In this document: positions 24,776-31,948 of the stretch, piece by piece | How positions within the stretch are numbered: position 1 is the stretch's first letter | Layout: every line of letters begins with the position of its first letter | NCBI RefSeq assembly: GCF_027111335.1 | Contig: NZ_CP114288.1 | Location: 4,030,001-4,094,000 of the forward strand | Origin: Flavobacterium aquiphilum | GTDB taxonomy: Bacteria; Bacteroidota; Bacteroidia; Flavobacteriales; Flavobacteriaceae | Direction: 5' to 3' | DNA length: 64,000 nucleotides | Made by a program: the position numbers and the translations under genes | Notes under the pieces: generated by a model | Seen by the model: the letters and a program-made list of their open reading frames with translations, nothing else | Told to the model about the DNA's origin: nothing | Database searches by the model: none

Positions 24776-25906
24776 TTAAATTAAAGCCAACAAATAACCA
24801 ATTATTGAACCTCCAAAAACAACAAAAGCACTGTTGATTTTCCTATAACCAAATGTAATTCCAATACTCAAAACAGCAATCAATATTGTGCGCCAATCGG
24901 TGATGGTGTCTTTTCCCATATCAAAACATACGGCCACAATAATCGCTACCGAAGCCACATTAACGGCATCCAAAAAGGCCGAAAACAATTTTGAATCCCG
25001 CATTTTCTTTACAAGTGGATTGAGCAATGCGACAAATACAAATGAAGGTAAAAATATCGCAATTGTCGAAACAATAGCTCCCGTCAAACCATTGATTTGA
25101 TAACCGATAAATGTCACCGAAGAAAAAACGGGTCCTGGCGTAAATTGCCCCACAGCGATAGCATCTATCAGTTGTTGTCGTGTCAAAATTCCTGTTGAAA
25201 CCAATTCGGTGTCGAGAAAGGCAAACAACACATAACCGCTTCCATAAAGTATCGCACCAATTTTAAGGAAAATCAAAAACAACTTTGCGTTGCTCGTAGA
25301 AAGCATCGTTTGATTATTTATTTGCAAAAATGCCAATGGCATAAAAACACTTAATTTGTTTGATTTACTGTTCCGCCAATAGGCCAAAAACAACGCAAAA
25401 AATCCCGCACCAAACATCAGGTAAATTTCGTTGAAACCCGCCAATGACCCAATCAAGACAATCAACCCGATAATGGCTAGTTCGATTGATTTCAGGGATT
25501 TTTTTGCCAAAGGAAAAACAGCACCAAGAATAACAGCAATAATGGCCGGTTTTATTCCGTAAATAAAAGGTTGTACTTCGGGAAGTTGTCCGTATTGTTT
25601 GTATAGCCACGCAAAAAATCCCGTAATGAAAACAGCCGGAAGAATGAAACAAAGCCCTGCAATGATTAAACCTTTCCAACCGCCTTTTTCGTGCCCGACA
25701 TGAATAGCCATTTCGGTGCTGTTGGGACCGGGAATCAGGTTTGTAGCACCTATCAAATCCAAGAAATGCTGCTCAGTAAGCCATTTTCTTTTTACAACCA
25801 CTTCTTCCTGCATCATTGCAATATGTGCCGCAGGCCCGCCAAAAGCAGTAACACCTAACCTCAAAAATAATTTTGCTATTTCTTTTAGATTTTGGTTATT
25901 GTTCAT
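24776..25906 (-). CDS. chrA: ChrA-type chromate/anion transporter
   Basis: This 376-residue membrane protein has the duplicated ChrA architecture: FLRLGVTAFGGPAAHIAMMQ and GATNLIPGPNSTEMAIHVG in the first half, and a matching LIFLKIGAILYGSGYVLFAFL with FTPGPVFSSVTFIGY in the second. About 10-12 hydrophobic segments are visible. The family exports chromate, often in exchange for sulfate. It is in the accessory region, co-oriented with the neighbours, and may be a transferred resistance gene. Confidence 0.93.
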   Translation of the reverse strand: MNNNQNLKEIAKLFLRLGVTAFGGPAAHIAMMQEEVVVKRKWLTEQHFLDLIGATNLIPGPNSTEMAIHVGHEKGGWKGLIIAGLCFILPAVFITGFFAWLYKQYGQLPEVQPFIYGIKPAIIAVILGAVFPLAKKSLKSIELAIIGLIVLIGSLAGFNEIYLMFGAGFFALFLAYWRNSKSNKLSVFMPLAFLQINNQTMLSTSNAKLFLIFLKIGAILYGSGYVLFAFLDTELVSTGILTRQQLIDAIAVGQFTPGPVFSSVTFIGYQINGLTGAIVSTIAIFLPSFVFVALLNPLVKKMRDSKLFSAFLDAVNVASVAIIVAVCFDMGKDTITDWRTILIAVLSIGITFGYRKINSAFVVFGGSIIGYLLALI

Positions 25907-25947
25907 GAGTGATAGAATTGTGATTATTTTAAATTAATAATGTTCTC

Positions 25948-26022
25948 GATGGAACATATATACGCAACGATAGTTCAGAATTACTTCGTCAGTTCGCTAT
26001 CGCTCGGGTGCATTCTGTGCGG
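25948..26022. repeat. About 73-bp imperfect-palindrome direct repeat, copy A
   Basis: The segment from GATGGAACATATATACG through GTGCATTCTG is about 85 percent alike to copy B at 26483, in the same orientation. CAGAAT and ATTCTG arms allow a hairpin with a roughly 30-base top. It lies about 42 bases after the end of the EF-Tu-like gene on that gene's strand. Confidence 0.85.
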
Positions 26023-26063
26023 TCATGTTGAAAATCTACGAGCGAATCTTGCTATTACAATTT

Positions 26064-26447
26064 TCATTTTAAACTAACGATTTCTATAACTTCACATTCG
26101 GCGGTTTTATGAAAACCTTCAACAAAATAGGCTTTCAAACCAATTTTTATACGTTCTCGATGGAACCCAAAAAATGTTTCATTGATAATCCACATTTGTG
26201 CTTTTCCATAAGTTGGAACGCGAATAGATTTGTCCAAAATCACATTATTTTCTTTGTCAAGAAATTCAGGCCAAATCATCCATGTTTTTTTAAAGTTTTC
26301 GTCTTCATTATACATAAAGTCGGAACGATAGACTTGAATTGGATTTCCTGTTTTTCGGCCACCTTCTTCAGCAGAGAAAAAGCGATACTTAACAATAAAG
26401 TCACACTTTCTATTTCTGACTAGTTCGTATGGTTTATGGCTTTCCAT
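26064..26447 (-). CDS. Small protein resembling EF-Tu domain 3
   Basis: This 127-residue protein lacks a GTPase domain but carries features of the EF-Tu C-terminal beta-barrel: FFSAEEGGRKTGNPIQVYRSDFMY (compare the EEGGR...GYRPQF segment of EF-Tu) and GLKAYFVEGFHKTAECEVIEI at the end. Free-standing proteins of this kind exist in many genomes without known role. Direct repeats bracket it (copies A and B), as in a gene cassette. Confidence 0.75.
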   Translation of the reverse strand: MESHKPYELVRNRKCDFIVKYRFFSAEEGGRKTGNPIQVYRSDFMYNEDENFKKTWMIWPEFLDKENNVILDKSIRVPTYGKAQMWIINETFFGFHRERIKIGLKAYFVEGFHKTAECEVIEIVSLK

Positions 26448-26482
26448 ATAGTTTTATAAGTTGTTTTGAGGCAGTAATAACC

Positions 26483-26560
26483 GATGGCACATATATACAC
26501 AACGATAGCAGAATTACTTCGTCAATTCGCTACCGCTCAAGTGCATTCTGCGCTATCGTT
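26483..26560. repeat. About 73-bp imperfect-palindrome direct repeat, copy B
   Basis: Arms AACGATAGCAGAAT (26501-26514) and ATTCTGCGCTATCGTT (26545-26560) are complementary apart from a 2-base bulge, enclosing a 30-base top. It follows the end of the DUF4268 gene by about 30 bases on that gene's strand. An imperfect stem with extrahelical bases and variable top is the general shape of integron attC sites, but the terminal GTTRRRY/RYYYAAC boxes are not clean. Confidence 0.85.
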
Positions 26561-26589
26561 GTTGAGACATATCAAGGACGTTCGGCTTT

Positions 26590-27529
26590 TTAGTTTATAG
26601 GCTTTTCCATTATCACTTTTGAAAATACCTCTCGGAATTTTATAGTATACTGAACTAACCAATCCAAAGCTTCATTAACTTTTCCATCGTCATTAAAGTT
26701 TGTTGAATGCGTTAACATTAAAACCTTGTCTTTATTGTTTGGATTAGGATTCCATTGAAGTTTAACACCTAATTTAGTTTCAATTTCTTCTTTTCTACTT
26801 TCTAAATATGGTAACATATCGTCAGCAATTTTATTGCTAATATAAACCCTAACGCCAACATTACTTTGTTCAGTGTTACAAAAGTTTGACAAACTAATAT
26901 AGGATTTTCCTAAACTAATGTCATACCAATATTGAGCTCTTGGCGTTTGCAAGGAACCAATTTTTCTTGTTTCTGCGAGTTTTGTTCTAAAACGATTCCA
27001 AAATTCCAATTGGAACTTTCTCTTGTCGGACATATCTTCTGCGGCGATAGAACGGTTTACTTGTCTCACAGCTAAATTTGGTTTGCTAATCACATTAAAT
27101 TTTACTGCTGGATTACTATTGTCAATTTGCCAAAGTTCGACTTGTACGCCATAAAAAGATATTTCGTCAGAAGTATGGTCATTCAACCAATCCAAGGCTT
27201 TTTTTATGTTCTGCTGTAAAGTTTGTTGCAATCCAAATAATTGTTGAAGCGTCTAGAACGGAAGCGTATGTTATAGCTTTGCCTAAATGGTCGTGATTGG
27301 TTTTTTCAAGTTGATTCTCAATAACAACATACTTATTTGTAGCTGTATCTTTTGCTAAAATGTCAGCCGAATATGGACCGCATTGAACTTCGATATTTTC
27401 AACTTCTAATTCAATTCCAACGGCTTCGTTTATTTCAGAGATGTTTTGTGCTAACCAAGGCGTAAAATCTCTAGCTTCGTTTGCCCATTTTACTCTTGTT
27501 GTAACTGTTTTTAAAATTCCAAGTTCCAT
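26590..27529 (-). pseudogene. DUF4268 nuclease-like gene with a frameshift
   Basis: Two overlapping frames together make one DUF4268 protein. The first (27529 to 27179) holds a PD-(D/E)XK-like core, YSADILAKD then VVIENQLEKTNHDHLGKAI; the second (to 26590) holds the DUF4268 domain, KALDWLNDHTSDEIS onward. The frames join at a run of seven T on the plus strand (27199-27205): removing one base restores AEHKKALDWLN. It may be a disabled gene, a sequencing error, or slippage at A7. Related proteins look like endonucleases, possibly defensive. Confidence 0.8.
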
Positions 27530-27596
27530 ATATTTTCTTTGTAAGATATTCGTGTTTAAAGCTGACCGCTAACTCATTTATATATCTGACAAAACT

Positions 27597-27632
27597 AGAC
27601 TTATCACCCCAAATTGGGGTGTATAAGTCTGA
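27597..27632. promoter_or_regulatory. Nested palindromes upstream of the DUF4268 gene
   Basis: The arms AGACTTATCACCCC and GGGGTGTATAAGTCT form a strong hairpin (27597-27630). A second perfect inverted repeat, AAGTCTGA with TCAGACTT, overlaps its right edge. The location 70 bases upstream of the DUF4268 start suggests a control site, or a mobile-element end. Confidence 0.45.
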
Positions 27633-27799
27633 TGAATCTCAGACTTTATTCATGGCAATATACAAACAAATAGTTATAAATTATCAAAAAAAACTCACGG
27701 CATCAGCGATTTTTTAACAAATCGCAATCTGATTTTTGTCTATTTCCACCCTATTCACATGAACTCCATTATAGTCATAAATTCGTTCCCGGAGTTTAA

Positions 27800-28000
27800 G
27801 TTCAAGACAACTTGTTCAACCCCTTGAATGATCTCCTTGAGTGCAAGGGAACTCGTCAAACCCCTTGAATGATCTCCTTGAGTTCAAGGGAGCTTGTCAA
27901 ACCCCTTGGACGGTCTCCTTGAGTTCAAGGGAGCCTGCCAAACCCCTTGAATGATCTCTCTGAGTGCAAGGGAACTCGTTCAACCTCTTTGACAGCTTCC
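27800..28000. repeat. 41-bp tandem repeat with internal hairpins
   Basis: Four full units start at 27820, 27861, 27902 and 27943, exactly 41 bases apart, with decayed half-units at both ends. Each unit contains CCCTTGAA and TTCAAGGG (or close variants) as complementary arms around a 13-base loop. There are no unique spacers, so it is not CRISPR. No believable reading frame covers it. Confidence 0.93.
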
Positions 28001-28114
28001 CTTTTTTTGAAAAAAAGGCATTTTTGAATATTTTGTGATAAACCCCGGATTATTTGTAAGAAAAAACTAAATATTATAGTTTCATTAATTATTAATCTTA
28101 CAAAAACCACAATT

Positions 28115-28468
28115 ATGAAACTTAACCCAATTGCCATTTCCCAACTTACTTATCTTGACAGCGGTCAATTTATAGTACGTTATCTTACTGATTATGCAGC
28201 TTCGGGCTTAGATCCCGCTTCCGATTCTGTGTTTAAGGAACTCCATGATGATTTGGTAAATCAATCGCCAATTTTCAATCAGGCATTAATGCAGATTAGA
28301 ACCCAAACCGAAACAGAGGAATTGACAATTCTAGATGCCGCTAGGGACCAAAAAATAGCGGCACTGCGCAGGGCGCATTCCGTATTTGAACATACGGATG
28401 ATTCCGATGAAAAAGCCTCGGAAATAATATTGGCTCACTATATTAATATTCTATTTATCTTTTTATAA
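28115..28468 (+). pseudogene. Truncated DUF6261-like gene, N-terminal part
   Basis: The 117 codons (MKLNPIAISQLTYLDSGQF...) resemble the N-terminal third of a Bacteroidota protein family that I tentatively identify as DUF6261, whose members are about 240 residues. The frame ends in an unrelated LAHYINILFIFL tail just where the YhcG gene ends on the other strand (6-base overlap). Insertion or deletion at about 28435 seems to have removed the rest. Confidence 0.55.
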
Positions 28469-29482
28469 CAACTTTTTTCTTTCCATTCTTTCTTTAGCTT
28501 CGGCTAAAAGCAAATGTATTTTTTCTTCAAATTGTTTTTTAGGAGGTAAATCAGTCCAATACTCGGCTACCATTATTCCGTCTTTGTGCATTTCGAGTAA
28601 TTCTATTTGTTCCCTACTACTTTCGGCACAAAGTATTAAACCAATAGGGGTATTTTCTCCTTCTTGCTTTTCATGTTTGTCCAACCATTTGAGATACAAT
28701 TCCATTTGCCCTTTGTGCTTGGCTTGAAATTTACCCAATTTTAATTCTATGGCTATTAATCTTTTTAATTTCCGATGGTAGAAAAGCAAGTCTAAATTGA
28801 AATCCTCACCGTCTATAATCATTCTTTTTTGGCGTTCTACAAATGTAAATCCTTTACCTAATTCAAGAATAAATTTTTCTAAATCATACAATACGGCTTG
28901 TTCCAAATCCTTTTCCAAATAAGCATTCCCTAAATTTAAAAAATCTAACAAATAAGGATCCTTAAAAGTATTTGGCAGCGTACTTTCTATTTGAACTGTT
29001 TGTGAATTAGCTATTGCAGTACGTTCAAACGTTTTAGATGCAATCAGTTTTCGCAGTTCCCTGACACTCGTTAAGTGATTAATGACCTGATGTGCATAAA
29101 ACAATCTAGCTTCAGGACTCTTGATGGGTAATAACTCTATAAAGTGAGACCAACTCAATTGTCTTGACAGTGTCACGACAATTTGCCTGTCCATAAATTG
29201 TTCTGCAAAACGAAGCATTCGCCTGAGGTTTTTCTCTGTAAAGTTCCTCCCATATTTGTTTTCCAATTGTGCCGACAGTGTCGGCACAATTTGTTTTCCG
29301 TATTCAGCGCGTTTGTTTTGAAGTATAGTTTCATTTATGCGAAAACCAATTTGCCAAAAAAGTAAAGTTAAAACACTGTTGTTTTGAACAATAACCTGCT
29401 GTTGACTTTGCTCCACAAGTTCGGATAACTCATTGAGTAAATCGGTTTCAATAATCATCATATCATTTGATTTTTCTGTCAT
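28463..29482 (-). CDS. YhcG/DUF1016 family PD-(D/E)XK nuclease
   Basis: The 339-residue product has the DUF1016 N-terminal helical domain (LLFWQIGFRINETIL, KYGRNFTEKNLRRMLRFAEQF, LSWSHFIELLPI) and the YhcG C-terminal nuclease domain with catalytic LDLLFYHRKLKRLIAIELKLGKF. It is close to full family length. These proteins are dispersed in accessory regions and are thought to act in DNA processing or defence. It is downstream of no other defence gene and appears monocistronic. An alternative start at MMIIE is possible. Confidence 0.9.
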   Translation of the reverse strand: MTEKSNDMMIIETDLLNELSELVEQSQQQVIVQNNSVLTLLFWQIGFRINETILQNKRAEYGKQIVPTLSAQLENKYGRNFTEKNLRRMLRFAEQFMDRQIVVTLSRQLSWSHFIELLPIKSPEARLFYAHQVINHLTSVRELRKLIASKTFERTAIANSQTVQIESTLPNTFKDPYLLDFLNLGNAYLEKDLEQAVLYDLEKFILELGKGFTFVERQKRMIIDGEDFNLDLLFYHRKLKRLIAIELKLGKFQAKHKGQMELYLKWLDKHEKQEGENTPIGLILCAESSREQIELLEMHKDGIMVAEYWTDLPPKKQFEEKIHLLLAEAKERMERKKLL

Positions 29483-29774
29483 GCTCTTATTGGTGGATTA
29501 ATGTAAAAACATTATGCTTTCTTAAAGATAATTATCTCTTGTTTTTTTAAGCGAATACAGTGACTTTGTACCATAAAAAGGTCTCTAATTAGTTGCTAAT
29601 ATATAAACTTTTTTTTACAATTTTGTCCATCTTAATTTTATTAAAAAACAGATAGAAATGACAAATCTGTTACCGAAATAAGTGACTTTTACAAGGATGA
29701 CAAGTTTGTGAAATATCGGAATGCTAATTTTTGAAATTGTCATTGCTATTCCAATTGCCATTGCTATTGCAGTC

Positions 29775-29893
29775 TCCCGCGTGAGGGATAGGAACAAGCT
29801 ACCAAAGTAGCGTGGATAGCCCGACCCCGCTAAGAAAAAGGCCCGACTCACCATATAGAAGAGTGGGGCCTGTTTCTTAACGGGGGCACGCCC
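29775..29893. repeat. Long intergenic palindrome with G/C-rich flanks
   Basis: Arms CCCCGCTAAGAAAAAGGCCC and GGGCCTGTTTCTTAACGGGG (29825-29885) pair with few mismatches and continue inward to an ACT/AGT closing stem. The preceding 45 bases (TCTCCCGCGTGAGGGATAGG...GTGGATAGCCCGA) are far more G/C rich than the surroundings. No gene is present between 29483 and 29896. It could be a structured RNA, a dispersed palindrome, or the terminator of the AI-2E gene read on the minus strand... it ends 4 bases after that gene's stop. Confidence 0.7.
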
Positions 29894-29896
29894 AAA

Positions 29897-30982
29897 CTAT
29901 TCTTTTAAATCATTTTCAACAGTGATTTTGTTTGGCGTATCGTCCATCCAAGCCACGAATAATTTATAACCTATAGAAAACACAATTGGCCCTACAAACA
30001 AACCGATAAATCCGGACATCATGAATCCGCCAATTACTCCTAGAAAAATAACGAGCATAGGAACCATAGCTCCTTTTCCCAACAATAATGGTTTTAGTAC
30101 ATTGTCCGATAGTCCGCTAAGGATGAAAAAGATTGTCCAACCAATTGCTGCTGTGGTATTGTCTAATGAAAACAGGTAGGCAATTACTCCAAGATTAACA
30201 ATGATAGGTCCTACTTGAATGATGGAAAGCATCAAACACAATACCGTCAACACTCCCGCGAAAGGGACGCCACAGCCAAAAAGCCCAACGGCCTGTATCA
30301 AGGTTTGAATGATGGCTACTCCCAAGATTCCTTTTACAACCTGATAGACTGTTGACACAGATATATCCAAAAATTCATCGCCGGAATCGCCTGAAATTCT
30401 TTTGATAAAATTGGTTGCCAAGTTTTGCGCGCTTGTCGAAACCATCAATACTCCTGCAATAATAACAGATAGGATAATTGACAGCAAAGAGGCTATTGAG
30501 CTCGCTGCTTTTCCTAATAATGCTTTTGATACTTCTACGATTTGTTCCTTATATTCGAGTACTCCTTTTTCCATATCGGTCGATAAAGCGTAAAGGAAAT
30601 TGTATGCTTTGTCCCCTATTATCGGCCAATCTTTGATGTTTTCTCCCGGTGTTGCCACTTTAAGGGTTCCGTTTTCAACTCCTGTTTTTAATTCGGCAAC
30701 TGTTGAAGTAACCGAATTGAAAAATGCCACTGTAGGCAAAATAATAAGCGCCAAAATAGTTACAGTAATAATGAAGGAAGCCAAGCTTTTGCGTCCCTTC
30801 AATTTTTTTTGCAAAAAATTAAATCCCGGGTACAGCACGATCGCCAATATAATTGCCCAAAGAATCGGCATCATAAAAGGTAGTAAAAGTTTAATGCAAA
30901 ATCCTAAAATCAGGAAAACGAGTCCTAACTGTAGAATAACTTCGAAGAGTTGTTTGCTTTTGTATGGGTTTGAATTTTCCAT
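29897..30982 (-). CDS. AI-2E/PerM family transporter
   Basis: The 361-residue protein has about eight membrane segments, starting with two adjacent ones (17-60) and ending with the PerM-type block LFIGLFVGPIVFSIGYKLFVAWM. A soluble, helical stretch spans about residues 85-150. The family includes TqsA and Na+/H+-linked permeases, so the AI-2 name says little about substrate. The potassium channel gene lies 28 bases upstream in the same direction, likely forming one operon. Confidence 0.9.
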   Translation of the reverse strand: MENSNPYKSKQLFEVILQLGLVFLILGFCIKLLLPFMMPILWAIILAIVLYPGFNFLQKKLKGRKSLASFIITVTILALIILPTVAFFNSVTSTVAELKTGVENGTLKVATPGENIKDWPIIGDKAYNFLYALSTDMEKGVLEYKEQIVEVSKALLGKAASSIASLLSIILSVIIAGVLMVSTSAQNLATNFIKRISGDSGDEFLDISVSTVYQVVKGILGVAIIQTLIQAVGLFGCGVPFAGVLTVLCLMLSIIQVGPIIVNLGVIAYLFSLDNTTAAIGWTIFFILSGLSDNVLKPLLLGKGAMVPMLVIFLGVIGGFMMSGFIGLFVGPIVFSIGYKLFVAWMDDTPNKITVENDLKE

Positions 30983-31010
30983 AAGAGTTGGTTTAAGGGA
31001 TTAGTTAAAA

Positions 31011-31724
31011 TTAAATATCATTATTGTTGATTTTTCTTTTTTTGGAAGTGTTTTCATTGGCATCCGAAACAAGACGTCCAATAAGGATCACGGGATACAA
31101 AACCCCAATAATGGCTTCGACTTGTACCAATGACCTCGCAACGGGATGCAATGGAAAAATATCTCCATAACCGGTAGTTGTAATTGTTATATAACTAAAA
31201 TACAAAAAATTAGCTTGTAAAGTATTGCTTTCAAAAGCCGGTAAGGTGATTTGAAAAGCCCCCGGAATGTGTTCATACACAAACTGATAAATCACCGACC
31301 ATAAATTGGCCAAAATCATATACACCACAATGGAACCGATTACTCGGTATTCGGTAATTGGTCCAGGTTCGAAAACTTTTTTCAAAACCAAAACAATCAG
31401 CAATACAAATGTGGCAATGGTGAAAAATATATCGGCAAACAAGAGAAAAGGCGTTCGCTGAAAAACCGTTATCCAATTAAAAAGGACAAAGAAAAAAGGA
31501 ATAATTATAAATGAAACTGTTTGCTTTCTCGATTTAGACAAGGAAATAATCCCCGCTACCAAAAACAGCATCCAAAACAGATTTATAATAACCATAAAGA
31601 AAGAATAGCTTCCAAATATGGGGATCAGTACAAAATGCATAATAAAAAGCAAGACAAACATTCCGCTTAGTCCACTTTCCTTACTCCACAAATGATTCAA
31701 GAATCGGTATTTTTTTTTGTTCAT
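31011..31724 (-). CDS. Two-TM-pore potassium channel protein
   Basis: This 237-residue protein has about four N-terminal hydrophobic segments and a C-terminal pore unit with the K+ selectivity filter TTTGYGD (about 181-187) followed by an inner helix (VEAIIGVLYPVILIGRLVS). No RCK or cyclic-nucleotide domain is attached. It probably passes K+ across the inner membrane. It lies just upstream of the AI-2E family gene. Confidence 0.9.
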   Translation of the reverse strand: MNKKKYRFLNHLWSKESGLSGMFVLLFIMHFVLIPIFGSYSFFMVIINLFWMLFLVAGIISLSKSRKQTVSFIIIPFFFVLFNWITVFQRTPFLLFADIFFTIATFVLLIVLVLKKVFEPGPITEYRVIGSIVVYMILANLWSVIYQFVYEHIPGAFQITLPAFESNTLQANFLYFSYITITTTGYGDIFPLHPVARSLVQVEAIIGVLYPVILIGRLVSDANENTSKKRKINNNDI

Positions 31725-31780
31725 AGTTTCTGAGATTCTAAGTTTCTAAGCTGCTGAGTCTTTTTAATTGTTAATTTTTT

Positions 31781-31838
31781 CTTTGCGTCTTCGCGTCTTT
31801 GCGTGTCCAATTTCTCGCAAAGTCGCAAAGACGCAAAG
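31781..31838. repeat. Inverted repeat of TTTGCG words
   Basis: A 25-base arm beginning CTTTGCGTCTTCGCGTC (31781) pairs with CGCAAAGTCGCAAAGACGCAAAG (ending 31838) with a few mismatches around an 8-base loop. CTAAG/CTTAG-rich arms (31735-31760 and 31910-31945) lie outside it. It fills the gap between the channel and the MFS gene and looks like a dispersed intergenic palindrome. Confidence 0.8.
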
Positions 31839-31948
31839 TATGCGTGCCGAAAATCTATAATTTCAACCAACGGTTAAAACCTTTGGCTATACAAGTCAAA
31901 GTCTTTAAAATCTTAGTTTCTTAGAAACTTAGAGTCTTAGTAACTTTC

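Noticed and set aside
25948..26560. Calling the 70-bp repeats definite attC sites
   Set aside because: Terminal boxes do not match GTTRRRY and RYYYAAC well and no integrase gene is in the window, so only similarity in shape is claimed.
27800..28000. The 41-bp repeats as CRISPR or as a coding region
   Set aside because: There are no unique spacers. The minus-strand frame over 27925-28137 covers only part of it, has unlikely composition and no homology I recognise.
29615..29854. Minus-strand frame of 79 codons with AIAMAIGIAMTI
   Set aside because: It is produced by the hexamer-like run and the palindrome; no start context or protein-like body.
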